Source: Monodelphis domestica (taxonomy: Eukaryota; Chordata; Mammalia; Didelphimorphia; Didelphidae). Taken from it: DNA of 64,000 bases. A model generated the notes under the pieces. That model was not told the origin of the DNA and searched no databases. It saw only the letters and a program-made list of their open reading frames with translations. This document shows, piece after piece, positions 11,570-22,199 of this stretch. The DNA lies in the NCBI RefSeq assembly GCF_027887165.1, contig NC_077227.1, positions 540,385,889-540,449,888 on the forward strand, in the 5' to 3' direction. Position 1 is the first letter of the stretch. Each line of letters starts with the position of its first letter. A program made the translations under genes and the position numbers.

Positions 11570-11975
11570 GACACTGACAAACCAGAAAGCATATTGAGCA
11601 GACTTGGGCATTTGCAGGCCTCACAACCATTCCTTATGACTCTCACTTTGAGAATATTGGGGTCTTTTGCTTGGAGATGAAGAGCCTTGGAGTAGGTGAG
11701 AGCATGTCAAACATTTTCAAGTATTTGATGGAATGTTACTAGAAAACAGGGTTAGATTTTTTTCACTTAAAACCACAAGGCAAAACTAGAAGCAAAGAAT
11801 AAGGGCAGGAAAGAGATAAAATCCAGTTCTATATAGGGAAAACTTCCTAACACTTAAATCTATCCAAAATTATAATGAATTGTATAATGGTATCTCCTCA
11901 CTAAAGGTCATCAAGAGAAGAATGAAGGACCACATCTTATAGATGTTGTAGATGGAATTCTTGGCCAGGTACTTT
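11570..11975 (+). mobile_element. L3/CR1 LINE 3' fragment
   Basis: The order caagtatttgatgg, then agattttttt, aacttcctaacacttaaatc, ggtcatcaagagaa and cttatagatgttgtagatgg follows the mammalian L3 (CR1) 3' region. That region in chicken CR1 and mammalian L3 reads as a run ending in gatgttgtagagggga. It is very diverged. Confidence 0.55.
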
Positions 11976-13215
11976 TCTTAATTCTCATTCTTCTCTACCT
12001 CTCTGCTACTGATCACTCTTTTCCTTTTTAGTCCTTCCTTTCTAGGTTTTCAGAACACTATTACACCTGATTCTCTTCCCACCTATCAGACTGCTCCTTC
12101 TTATTCTCCGCTGCCAATTCTCATCCAAATTATAACCTCTAACCATAGATTACAGAAGAGAGTTCTTGTCTTGGGTCCTCTTTTTTTTCTCTACTCACTT
12201 GGTGGTCCCATCAGCTCATATAGATTTAAATAACATCTCCATGCTAATAATTCTCATCAATCTATTCTATCCTAAACTGTCTGCTGACTTGCAGGCTTGC
12301 ATCTCCAACTGCCTTTCAGACATCTCAAAATGGATGTCCAGTGCACCTTTTAAAGTCAATGTGTCCAAAAACAGAACTTATGATCTTTTCCCCTAAACTC
12401 TTCTCTCCTAACTTCCCTATTTTTATAGAAGGGGGAACATAATACCCTTAGTCCCTTAGCCTCACAACCTATATGCCATTTTGATTCATCATTATCTCTC
12501 AATCCCTATATCCAATCTGTTGCCAAAGTCTGTTAATTTTACCTTTGTAAATCTCTCCAACATTTCCCTTTCTCTCCTCTGACAATTATCAACATTTTGG
12601 TACAGACCCTCATCACTTCACTCCTGGATTGTTGCAAGAGCCTGCTGATGAGTTTGTCTGCCTCACTTTTCCCCAGGCCAACACATCCTTTATTGTCACT
12701 AAAGTGATTTTCCTAAAGTACCAGTCTGACCATATCACTCCTCTATTCAATACACTTCAGTAGATCTCCACTATCTCCAAGTTTAAATAAAAAAGCCTCT
12801 GTTTAGTATTCAAATCCTTTTATAGCTTCTTCCTACCATTCCAATCTTCTTATATTTGACTTCCCACCATGGACTCTTTGATCCAATGGCATTTGCCTCA
12901 TTTCTATTCCATGAGCTAGAGTCCATTTCTTGGCTCTGGGCATTTTGGCAGGGCAACCTTTCTGCCATGGCTGGAATGTTTTTCCTCATTTCCATCTACC
13001 TGTTTCCCTGTCTTCCCTTATATCCAAACTAAAATTCTCTCTTCTATAGGGAACCTTTCTCAACTCTTCTTAACTCTAGTGCTTTTCCGCTTTTTAGTTA
13101 TTGCCTACTTATCCTGTATATGACTTATTCCTATTTATTTGTTTGTTAGTTCCTGTCTCATGAGATCATGAATTCCTTGGAGTCAGTGACTGTCTTTTGC
13201 CTCATTATAGGCACT
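11976..13215 (+). mobile_element. L2 LINE, ORF2 RT region to 3' UTR
   Basis: The decayed ORF2 begins with the segment just before the RT active-site region. A recognisable LGPLFF-like block follows at 12174-12195, then the C-terminal domain (accagtctgaccatatcact at 12720-12739; ggctggaatgtttttcctca at 12970-12989) and the 3' UTR. It is the same family and order as the copy at 1-1612. Numerous stops. The plus-strand ORF at 12166-12396 is part of this pseudogene. Confidence 0.75.
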
Positions 13216-13320
13216 TATTAAAATAAAATAAAATTTAAAAATAAAGTTTATTTTTAATATTACTTATTAATATTATTTAATAAATTAGTATAAGTTTACT
13301 AACTAATTTATTGAAGTCCA
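13216..13320. repeat. AT-rich low-complexity tract
   Basis: Dominated by taaaataaaatt and ttattaatatta type repeats after the L2 tail. Confidence 0.6.
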
Positions 13321-13429
13321 GTTTGGACTATGGAACTTAGTTCAATTACAACTTCGAGAGCTGCTGATTTTTTGACTCAATCTCTCAGCTTCTTTTTATT
13401 TTAATTGTCTTTGATTCTGTGTCTGAAAG

Positions 13430-13615
13430 AAACAAGGAAAGGTAAGATGGAGAAAGGATAGAGAGAGAAGGAAGGGATAAGGAAGCAAGTAAGGAAGGGT
13501 AGAAGAAAGGAAGGAGAGAGGGAAGGAAAAAAGGAGGTAGGGAAGGAATAGTAGGAGGAAGAAAAGGAGGGAGGAAGAGAAAAAGAAAGAAAGGAAATAA
13601 GAAGTAAGGAAAATC
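13430..13615. repeat. Polypurine (GGAA/GAAG)n tract
   Basis: Nearly 180 nt of almost pure purine on the plus strand with imperfect ggaa units. The two overlapping minus-strand ORFs here encode only Phe/Leu/Pro/Ser low-complexity sequence and are artefacts of the tract. Confidence 0.9.
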
Positions 13616-13905
13616 ACCAAACAAGGTACATTTCCATCCTTTTTATAAACAGTTAAATAGACCCAAGATGGCAGATATTGATCATTTACCAGCTGAATTG
13701 ATCAGTGGGGTATAATTTTCACCCTGTGATTATCTCTAAGTGACTCATGCCAGTTTATATGGGTCTAAAGTCTGGTAGCAACTCATGTCCTGAAATTAAG
13801 TTGAATAACCTAATTCCTACCTTGTACTCCATCTCTCCTTGCACACTGTGAAAAGGGCAAAACAGAAGAGAAACAAGAAAGATTAACAAGGGCTGTGCCA
13901 AAGAG
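13616..13905. other. Unique sequence flanking a conserved-type island
   Basis: No repeat signature and no gene recognised. It leads without a break into the candidate regulatory island at 13.9 kb. Confidence 0.35.
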
Positions 13906-14420
13906 TGGGGAGAAAGTCATTGTTTGCCTGCATTTAAGGAGAAAAGGACACCATTTGGAAGCATGGGGTGCCACTGCGCTGGCTGGGGCTAATGATCACC
14001 GTGTGAATTGAGCTGTAAGGAAGGCTGCCGATTGACCAGCATTGACTGCATTCACTGACAGGTGCTGATGGGAAGGGGGGCAGGACACAGCTGCCTGAAC
14101 AGGGATCCCATTATCCTTTGCTGGGTATTGATTCACCCTGTGGGATGTTTCCTTTCTAGCTGTGTTAATTTTCAGAGTGCACATTTGCATTGCTCTTTGC
14201 CGAGAGGGAGAGTCAGAAGGTGCTCTGGCTAAATGTAATGGGGCTCTTCTTTCCAGTCTGCAGAGGCTTTGTCTGTTGGGACGTAGGCTTCCTCTAATTA
14301 TAGAGCTCGCAAAGGGACAAGTTCTGGGAAGAATAGCATTGCTGCTAATATAATTGCCTGAGGTGCAGAGAAAATTAATCAAATGACATGAAATGGATTT
14401 TTTAAAGTTATTTCTTCACC
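13906..14420. promoter_or_regulatory. Candidate conserved non-coding element
   Basis: This repeat-free, high-complexity block has GC well above its surroundings. It contains clustered homeodomain-type cores (gctaatgatc, ctctaattatag, gctaatataattg, aaaattaatcaaatgac), a TGACAG half-site (ctgacaggtgctg) and CAGCTG. Both strands hold stop-free runs (63 aa plus, 128 aa minus at 13996-14382), which follows from composition. The minus ORF has no recognised domain or splice-flanked structure. Conservation cannot be tested here. Confidence 0.45.
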
Positions 14421-15034
14421 CATAAACACTAGGTCTCACTTTAGGACGTGATGTTTTTGTACAGGAAATTCAGAGCATCCAACAGCTGGAATCTTAACCA
14501 TCTATAATCACCTAAAGAATATCAAACCCTTCTTTGTGTGCAACTGGGGCCTCCTGAAATCTCTAGAGAAGTAGTGGAGGCCCCCTTTGTACTTGAACAA
14601 TATTATATAATCTGGAGCTTCTCTGTCCAAGGGAAGAGTGTTGGGTCGTTTTTTTTCTTTTAAAATATTTATTTGGAGTAAAAATGATTAGCTAAGGCAA
14701 TGCTAAAAAGGCAAAGAAGTATACTTCAAATGATGAGGTATTAATTTTTAAAAGCCTCTTTTTAGGACTTGTGTACTGTATTTTGAAGCAATCCTTTTTT
14801 AAAATCTATGCTCCTAAATTATGACTGAGTAAACCTTATATTCTTGCAAAAAAAAAAAAAAACTCAAATGGAGCAGTGTTCCTAAAGATTCAGAAAAAAA
14901 TCAGTTAACAATCATTTAAGTTCTTACCAAATACTAGGGACTCTGGGCTGAGTGTTGGGGACACAGAGAAAGAGGGGTCACTTTGAGGGCAAATTAACTG
15001 TTTGTGAATTCTATTCTCTGGGAATTCTCTGGTA
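14421..15034. other. Mostly unassigned; short antisense L2 tail
   Basis: At 14895-14990 there is a short fragment reading as a reversed L2 3' end (caaatactagggactctggg, gttggggacacagagaaaga). The remainder has an A-run at 14849-14862 and no recognisable feature. Confidence 0.35.
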
Positions 15035-15165
15035 TTCCTTGTTGTTGTTCATCCTTCGCTTTCCAAAAGGACCAGTGAAGTCACAGGGTGATGTCTTGAC
15101 TTGCACATGAATTCTATTTAAGTGAGGCAGTTGCACAAATTTATCTGCCTCACTTCATATTTGAT
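15035..15165 (+). repeat. Fragment of an unassigned interspersed family
   Basis: The sequence ttgttgttcatccttcgctt followed by aaaggaccagtgaagtcaca and gatgtcttgacttgcac resembles a repeat I associate with marsupial genomes but cannot name with certainty. Confidence 0.35.
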
Positions 15166-15300
15166 AAAGAGGCAGGATGAAGCAGTGGTTACAGGACTTA
15201 CTTGGAAACCAGGCTGACCTGGATTCTAGTCCTACCTCTCGTACATATAAACATACATACTAGTTTGTGACTCTGGTATAGGCAGTCTCTGTGTGTCCAA
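15166..15300 (+). mobile_element. tRNA-SINE fragment
   Basis: It contains a SINE-like head: gatgaagcagtggttacagg, then ccaggctgacctggattctagtc-like B-box surroundings. The 3' half is lost or replaced. Confidence 0.45.
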
Positions 15301-15419
15301 AGAATATTCCTAATACTAATGAACTCACAAATCTAGACTTCCCTTGCTTCCATTAATTTGTCATTTCTTCAGTAAGGAAAATGTCATTTAAAGTTCTTTA
15401 GGTACTTTTATCATGTTCA

Positions 15420-16200
15420 CATATGAGGCAGACACTGGTAAGCTGCTGGCTATCTAGGAGAGCAACTAGAATAATGGAAGGTGTCAAGTCCATGACATAG
15501 GAGGGTCAACTGGAGAAACAGAGGATGTTTGTTCTGTAAGAGAGAAGTTCTGGAGGGTTTGGGGTGGTGGTGGATGACGTTTGTCTTTAAGTATTCAGAG
15601 GGGGATCATGTGCAAATAGGATTAGACTTATTCTCCTTGGAGCCAGAAGAGAAAATATGGAACAATGGGTAGAAGCAATAAAGGGACAAATATAGGACTT
15701 GTGTCAGGGAAAAGAACAAATATAAAATGAACAATATCAACTTCATAACAATTAGTCTCTACAGAAATAGCTGCTTTCAGCTAGAGGGGAGGGATTCTCC
15801 CTCAGTGGAGATCCTTAAGTAGAGGATTGATAATAATTTGATAAGTATGCGAGTGTAGGTCTGGAATAGCTAGGTAGTGCAGTGGATAGGACTCTGGGTC
15901 TGGAGTCAGAAATTCAAGTTTGAATTCAAAACTGAATTTAAATCTGGCCTCAGACACTTACCATCTGCATGACCCTGGGCAAGTCACTTCACTCCATTCC
16001 TTATCTATAAAATGAGTTAGAAAATGAAATGGCAAACCATTTTAGTATTTTTGGCAAGAAAACCCCAAAAAGAGTTACAAAGAGTCAAACATAACTGAAC
16101 AGTAATAAAAAAGCAGCAATTATTAAAAAGTGAATTGGGGTTATACCACATGGCTACTAAGGCTCTTTTTAGCTCTGAAGTTCTGTGACTCTTTGAACCT
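15420..16200 (+). mobile_element. L3/CR1 LINE 3' end, split by a SINE
   Basis: Collinear blocks of the L3 (CR1) 3' region are present: gtctttaagtattcagaggg (15582-15601), aggattagacttattctcct (15619-15638), gtagaagcaataaa, ctccctcagtggagatcctt (15797-15816) and, beyond the SINE at 15.87-16.13 kb, ctctttttagctctgaagttctgtg-type ending near 16161-16190. The copy is old and non-coding. Confidence 0.65.
15866..16125 (+). mobile_element. tRNA-derived SINE with RTE/Bov-B-type tail
   Basis: It has a tRNA-like head (agtgcagtggataggactct), a central ctggcctcagacacttacc and gaccctgggcaagtcacttc, then the RTE-derived 3' tail (gaaatggcaaaccattttag, ggcaagaaaaccccaaa, gagtcaaacataactgaaca). The order marks a SINE mobilised by an RTE/Bov-B-type LINE. 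It is inserted in an L3 copy, so it is younger than that copy. Confidence 0.85.
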
Positions 16201-16329
16201 TCAAATAGTCTCTGGGTCCTCTAGTCCCAATCTACAGTCTTTAGGTTTGATTTTGGCCACTGCTAGAAATACTCTATGGATGAGGAATCGGGCCTCAATA
16301 AAGTTTCAGATAATCCAAGAGGGTTGAAA

Positions 16330-16875
16330 AATTTACCCTGTAAATCTAAGCTCATCTTCCAAAGCAGTCAGCACAAATAATAAGCCGAGCCTATGTTTCC
16401 CTTCATGTAATGTGGAACAATGGTTACCTGGTGGGTGGTCTCAGCCAAAGAATGCCTGGAGGCACAAGTCAGAGAATGTGAGAAAATTACAAGTCTGATT
16501 TAAATCTCAGAAATTTGAAAGAAAGAAATGATTACAAAATTACTTTTGAGAAGGTATGCGTAGGTGTTATGGCAGTTCAACCCCTGGACAGGTTGGAGAG
16601 AAAATTCAAGCAATATAAAATAGCATGTAAGGTGTAGAGCCAGGACTCCCCAGGAATGAATGGAAAGGTGTTAATTTAATTCATATTAAAAACAACAAAA
16701 CTGTTTTAGCACCTACTGTACTATGTGCACAGCACTAAATTGGTTCCCCCTAGAGTATTACAGAAAAGAACAGAGTAACCACGATTATTAAAATAAATCT
16801 ATGAGTGCTAGGATAAGAGATAGCTCTTGTGTATGTTCTCAATACTTTCCACATTTGGTAACCATGTTTTATTAT
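16330..16875. other. Unassigned; short antisense L2 piece
   Basis: At 16690-16780 the text ttttagcacctactgtacta and gtgcacagcactaaa looks like a reversed L2 tail. No gene or regulatory cluster is recognised in the rest. The plus-strand ORF at 16130-16327 just upstream lies in the L3 end and is not a gene. Confidence 0.35.
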
Positions 16876-16879
16876 GTAT

Positions 16880-17098
16880 CATGGAGAGTAGACAAAGGTT
16901 AGACCTAAGAACAGGAAGACCTAGGTTCAAATCCTCCCTCTGATATTTGCCAGTGATGTCATCTAGAGTAGCTTAACCCTTCACCTCACCGATTAGTGAA
17001 ATGGGAATCCTTCTAAGGTTGGAGTTAGCATCCATTTAGATCATGCATGCCAAATGCTGAGCAAACTGGAGAGTGCTATGTAAAAGTCAGCTGTCACC
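16880..17098 (+). mobile_element. MIR-type SINE
   Basis: The order is caggaagacctaggttcaaatcc-like B-box region, then a diverged core, then aaatgggaatccttctaagg and gagtgctatgtaaaagtcag. Ends approximate. Confidence 0.5.
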
Positions 17099-17099
17099 C

Positions 17100-17345
17100 T
17101 TTTTCAGATGCTTGGTAATAATTGTGTGATCCCAGGCAAGCCACTTCACTTCTGTCAACTTCAGTTTCCACATTATTAAAATGAGAATAATAAGAGCTGC
17201 TATTTCATAGGGCATTTGTGATCAGTTGATAAATTTTATTAAGAATCTTCTCTGTGCTAGGCACTACACAGATGAAATAAACTATATAAAGTATGTTGCA
17301 AGCAATATAATGCTATCTAAATATTAATTAGTAGTATTGTTATTG
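17100..17345 (+). mobile_element. MIR-type SINE, 3' two-thirds
   Basis: The MIR core order is seen: gtgtgatcccaggcaagcca, acttcagtttccacattatt, aaaatgagaataataagagc, ending in a diverged tail with ctgtgctaggcactacac. Confidence 0.55.
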
Positions 17346-17454
17346 ATTATTTTTCTACTAGCATAAATATATTAATGTAGGTTGCATCTATAATGTGTGG
17401 AAATTAGATCCTTATTAGTTTTGTAGTATAATAAAATACTTCAAATAATGGTTT

Positions 17455-17620
17455 GGCTCAATATGAAAGGTCCTAGATTTGGAGTCAGAGGACATTTGCA
17501 CAAGTTATTTGGCTTCTCTGGGCCTCAGTTCATTCCCACATCTATAAAATGAGCTGGTTGTATTAGTTGGCCATCTAATGTCTCTTCTAGCTCTAGCAAG
17601 CAGTATGATTCTCTGATATA
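17455..17620 (+). mobile_element. MIR-type SINE
   Basis: The order is ctagatttggagtcagagga, ggcctcagttcattcccaca, ataaaatgagctggttgtat and then cttctagctctagcaag. It resembles a marsupial MIR-derived SINE with an L3-like tail. Confidence 0.6.
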
Positions 17621-17825
17621 TCTATGAAAGAAAAAAATAATCGCAGAATTTTAAAGGTTGGCAGAATTGAATTTAAAAGATTTGGATTATCACAAAAACC
17701 TCATGCTTTTAACATCAATATTCACCCAGTGATACTATATAGTTATGGGAGACCACAATCTTAGATATATCTAAATTGTAGATGATCCAAAAATTCATGG
17801 AGAGATTCATGATTAATGGAAGTCA

Positions 17826-18450
17826 AGAAAATCAACAAGCATTTATTCAGTGCTTACTATCTGCAGACATTGTGCCAGGCATGGAGATGCAAATTAAAAA
17901 AAAAGTTCTTGCTCTAAAGGATCTTATTTTCTAATGGAGATAACATTCAAACCACTATATTGAAACATATATTTATATATAATATGTTTTATGTATAAAC
18001 ATATACTGCATGTACATGATTGAAAATAATCTTAGATGTAAGAAACCAACTTTAAGGGGGGGTGGAAAATATTTCTTTCAGAAGATAGTAATATAACTGA
18101 GATATAAAAAAAGAATACAGGTTTACCAGAAAGCAGAGATGAGGAGGGAGAGAAATCCAGGCAGGAGAGGGAGCCAGAGAAAATCACAGAGTTGGTGGAT
18201 GGAATATTTTGTGTAAAGTATAACAAAGAGGAAAGTGTCAATAGATCCCTGAGTGAGAAAGGTGGGGAGGAAGGTGTTAAGAATACTAGAAAAGTAAGAA
18301 GGTGATGAAAGACTTTAAAAGACAAAGGATTTTATATTTGATCTCTGACTAATAAAAAAACACTGTAGTTTATTAAGAATGGGAGTAAAATGGGTTGAAG
18401 GATAATTGACTCACAATACAACAAACTAGTTGGGAATTTAAAGAGTTAAA
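17826..18450 (-). mobile_element. L2 LINE, 3' portion
   Basis: On the plus strand it opens with the reversed tail (aagcatttattcagtgctta; attgtgccaggcatggagat). It continues through reversed 3' UTR and ORF2 C-terminus (gactttaaaagacaaaggattttatatttg region, 18308-18337). The minus-strand ORF at 18032-18325 overlaps the ORF2 C-terminus but is broken in context. Confidence 0.6.
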
Positions 18451-18820
18451 GATTTTCCTAAAAGGAAATAATCCCTATATTAATTCTGAACAAGAAGCAA
18501 GGGGAAGTAAAAGAGGAAACATTAAAGTAAAGTTGGCAGAAGTGGAATAAAATAATTAAATTCAAATAGAAATACCATTGCAAAGCAAAGGAAGAAAAAA
18601 TATGACATGGAGCAAAAAAGTTAAAACTCAAACTGAATCTGAGAGAAATAATATTTTTGAGTGAAATTTAGAAGGGAAAGATCAATATTCTTACCTAGAG
18701 CAATGACTGAAAGACATCTTAATTAAATCTCTAATTTTAATTTGAAGATGTCTCTGCAAGATCTCCAAAGCTGATTCAATTCATATATCTCTAACAAATG
18801 AGGATATAGTATGCATGACA
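18451..18820. other. No feature recognised
   Basis: A-rich sequence with no repeat boundary or gene signal that I can support. Possibly a decayed continuation of the L2 copy. Confidence 0.35.
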
Positions 18821-18824
18821 CCAT

Positions 18825-19000
18825 ACCTATTGGAAAAAGTCCTGGCCTTGAAGAAAATAAACCCTGAATTCAGATCCTGCTTTGAGCACACATTAATCAT
18901 GTGACAATGGGCAAATGATTTATTCTCTTAATGCCTCAAGCAACTCTTTCAGACTACAAGCCTGAGGAGTGACTGATCTAGCAATGGAGAATGTTTCCAT
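18825..19000 (+). mobile_element. MIR-type SINE, diverged
   Basis: The order is ccctgaattcagatcctgct, catgtgacaatgggcaaatg, then aatgcctcaagcaactcttt. It fits a MIR-type or related marsupial SINE. Confidence 0.45.
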
Positions 19001-19149
19001 GCCAGAAATTATCAGTACTAATGCAATCACTTCTCTGGACCTTCAGACAGTCAACAATAGTTATTTGTTCTTCCTGGAACATATGAAAGTGACTTCCTTT
19101 CATATACTTGAAATAGTTTTCTGTTCTCTGATCCATCTTCTCTTTTCCA

Positions 19150-19440
19150 TGTAAAACAACTTTGTTCTTTAAGGTGATCTTCAAATGATATGACTTTGAG
19201 ACTCTTCATCATTCTGGTTGCACTCCTTTGGATGTTTTCAAACTCATTAGTGGCTGGTCTAAAATGTAATAACTAGATTCAAACATATTACTGTTTGTAC
19301 CAGAACAGTACAATGAGAGGATCACCTCCTTATTTCTATTTTTTTTTTTTGTAGCACTCTGTGGTCCTGAATCTGACTCATGTTCACATTCAGAGACTGT
19401 GGTCCCTAGAGAATGGTTAACTGTTCTTTTTTTTTCTTAT
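19150..19440 (-). mobile_element. L3/CR1 LINE fragment, antisense
   Basis: Plus-strand order ctcttcatcattctggttgc, actcctttggatgttttcaa, ccagaacagtacaatgagag, gatcacctccttatttct matches the reverse complement of CR1/L3 ORF2 3' sequence. A T-run interrupts it at 19340. Confidence 0.55.
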
Positions 19441-20275
19441 TTCTGGAGTAACATCAAGGATTTTGTTCTATGATTATTGATCATTAACCCCTACTGATAT
19501 TCCTCTCATTAGCAATTAGACAGTAGACTCAATAAGCTTTGAACAAAGATATTTACTAAATGATATGATTAGAACAAAACATTCCCCAAGAACCGGGAGT
19601 AAATACATACCAGGCCATAGGAAGTAGATTGATTCAAAGAGTATATAATTATGGTGAAATGAACATGTGCTCAAGTAACTCATGTCTTCTGGTGCTTTAT
19701 GGCCTAGCATTCCTTTTTTGAGTTCTAGCTTTCATCTTTGGTGCAAATGGTCATATTCCTGCAAGTTACCTTCCCTTCTAGTCATGCTATCTTTCTGCAT
19801 CTTTGTTTTTATGTATTTGTCTTTATGTCACTGCTCCAGATGCCTTGTCTCTTTCTGGTCCAGTTATACCAATCAGTAAGGATAACAGGAAAGATGAAAA
19901 TATAGAAACTTTGTCTTCTCACAGGCTTGGCTCCAACAATGGAAGTATTGTTTTCAATTCCCAAATGTGGAATCATCTTCCAATTGATTAGTCTAAACCT
20001 GACTGCTAAACTCCTGAAATTTCTCTTGAAATAGTGATTTAAAGATCCCTAAGTCATGATTTTTGTTTGGCCAGTAAACAGTTTTATTTTTTATCTAATG
20101 AGAATGATTTACCTTTCATTAAAAAAAAGATTGACGATTTTTTAAAAGTACATTTAAAACTGACTTGTGCCATTATATTCATGAATTGATAGTGGGAAAT
20201 GGTGAGTGGTGTGGAACGACTTGATATAACTTGAATTTACTAGTTTTGTGACTATCATATTATGATATTGAGTCA
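19441..20275. other. Unassigned sequence
   Basis: No gene and no repeat I can name. Short ORFs (19682-19879, 19803-19991 plus; 19516-19710 minus) show no domain or conserved codon pattern by eye. Confidence 0.35.
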
Positions 20276-20354
20276 CAACTCAATTCATTAAATTCAGAAT
20301 AACATATTTGGGTGCCTTCTATGTGCATGATCCTATCATAAGTCAATTAGCAAT

Positions 20355-20520
20355 TGTAGGGAATGGAGAACTAGACTTGAATTCAGGAAGACCTAAGTTC
20401 ACATTCTGCCTCAGATACAATATATTCAAAGTTGGAAAAATCATATAACTTCTCTCAACTTCAGGTTTCTTATTTCTAAAATTCACCTGTTGTCAGGTCA
20501 ATATATTAAGTGCTTTGTGA
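20355..20520 (+). mobile_element. MIR-type SINE
   Basis: The order is gacttgaattcaggaagacc, gttcacattctgcctcagat, a diverged core and aacttcaggtttcttatttc, ending near tattaagtgctttgtgagga. Confidence 0.55.
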
Positions 20521-20546
20521 GGAATGATGATGATGTTGACAATTCC

Positions 20547-20787
20547 TGTGTAATTAGAACTTGTTACCCTATAAACTATGATCCCTGCAAAACTATGATT
20601 CCCAGAACCCCACTCATTTCCTGTCATTCCATGTTGATGTAGACAGGATATAAATTTGGTGGAGATCTATCTCTCCCTCTTTTTTCTTTCCTGTCGAGGC
20701 TTTGGTGGAGTGGGAATTTTGTAGTCTTGTGGTTCTATTTTGTCAGATAATAAACTTCATAAAAATAATACTTGAAGTATTAATGTA
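20547..20787 (+). mobile_element. Small solo LTR, candidate
   Basis: This 241-bp element begins tgtgtaattagaac and ends attaatgta, flanked by a 5-bp repeat attcc (20542-20546 and 20788-20792). It has a TATA-like tataaat (20649-20655) and an AATAAA (20749-20754) about 100 bp apart, an LTR-like order. The block ctatgattcccagaacccca resembles ctacaatccccacgag in the solo LTR at 41.4 kb. The 3' end is TA instead of CA, read here as a substitution. No internal ERV genes. Confidence 0.5.
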
Positions 20788-21249
20788 ATTCCTATATTCC
20801 AATGAGGCCATCCTATGTATTGAATATACAAAGACAGAAATTCTATTGTCCCCTCAGTCTGAGAGCTTCTACTCTACTTTATTCCATACTATAGAAAGAT
20901 ACAACAGATATGCAAATTAGTAAATACAAAAAATATGAAATAAAATAGCATAATTTACAGAGGTTGAGAGTGCTAATAATTAGAGGGCATCAAAAAAGTT
21001 TTATTCAACAAGTAGCACTAGCAGTACTTTGAAGGAAACTAGTAATTTTACTTAGAAAAGGTGAAGATGGTCAGTGTTCCAGACATGGAGAACTATTTGT
21101 GTAAGGGCATGTAGGATGGAGATGGAATGTCATATTTGAGAAACAACTAATTTCCAGTTTGTTAGTAATATAGTTAGGAGCCAGATTGAGAAACACTACA
21201 AATTTAGTTAAGGAAGGATTAACCAAACAAAGGACAGAGGCGCTTATAA

Positions 21250-21670
21250 AAGATAAAACAGATAATTGGTATTACTGGAAATTGTGCCATATTTACATAC
21301 AAATAGGCAAATAATTTTGACTATGATAAAGGGAACTGTTAATAAAAATCCTTTCTATCAGATCTCTCACATAATGGTCTTATATTCTGTATATTTAGGG
21401 GACTAATAAAGATCTACAAGGGAATGCTGGTAAATGTTTAATAACTGTGTCCTCAGGGAAAAATTTATGCACACACTTTAAAGTTTAATTTGTATTATTA
21501 CCACTTTTTTGTCTAGAAAATTGGGAAAACAATAAATCAAGCCCTGGTTTATGGAAATTGTTGATTTCTGAGGAATGCATGCCCACACTGAATTTTAATA
21601 GTCAGGATCCCAGAACCTATTTTAGTTGCTCTATTACAACCCTGAATATATAAAACCAAGACCAAGTAGG
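21250..21670. other. No feature recognised
   Basis: AT-rich, with no gene, clear repeat or motif cluster. Confidence 0.35.
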
Positions 21671-21674
21671 TAAG

Positions 21675-22060
21675 TGGGGCAAAAAGTATGAACATACTGC
21701 TCTCAGAGAATTACAAATTATTAGCAATCATGTGAAAGATTTATACAAGTCACCAATAGAGACATAAATCAAAACAACTCTAAGCTTTCATCTCATATTT
21801 AGCACACTGACCATAGATGGCAAATGCTATAAGTAGGCAATTCTAGCAGGTATGCAAAAAGATAGACACACTAATATGCTGTTGAAAGAGCTGTGAATTG
21901 GTTTGACTATTTTGGAAAATAGTTTGTAATTACGCTAAAAACATAAAAAGAAAACAAATATCTGTCACCTTCAGCTTGGAGATACCACTCATAGGAAATC
22001 AAAGTTAGAAAGAAACATCCTGTATATATCTAAATATTCAAAATGGAACCATGATAGGTA
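21675..22060 (+). mobile_element. Old L1 ORF2 C-terminal fragment
   Basis: The stretch aatcaaaacaactctaagct (21768-21787), then ttggtttgactattttggaa and gataccactcataggaaatc, is collinear with the ORF2 3' end seen at 41.0-41.3 kb. Many stops. Confidence 0.65.
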
Positions 22061-22089
22061 AGTCTCATATTATCGCTTCTCTAGACTAT

Positions 22090-22195
22090 TATAACATTTT
22101 CTTAATTGCTTGAGCCTGATTTGATCTCAGGACTTCTCACCAACTAGAATCATCATTGTATTCACTGAGCCACTTAGCTACCTAACGTACTACAC
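22090..22195 (-). mobile_element. MIR-type SINE head, antisense
   Basis: Plus strand tgatttgatctcaggacttc, then attcactgagccacttagct, is the reversed tRNA-like head of a marsupial SINE. Confidence 0.5.
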
Positions 22196-22199
22196 ATAA

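Larger units (their letters stand above)
20280..21245 (-). mobile_element. L2 LINE, decayed and interrupted
   Basis: A reversed L2 tail-like start (tttgggtgccttctatgtgc at 20309-20328) is followed, after a SINE and a small LTR, by reversed 3' UTR-like text at 20810-21240 (gtccctcagtctgagagctt-like; tgttccagacatggagaact). Low similarity, so the call is tentative. Confidence 0.4.

Noticed and set aside
13385..13624. Two overlapping Phe/Leu/Pro-rich ORFs
   Set aside because: Products of a polypurine tract read on its complementary strand.
13996..14382. 128-codon minus-strand ORF
   Set aside because: It spans a conserved-type non-coding island; no domain, promoter or splice evidence, and the opposite strand is also partly open.
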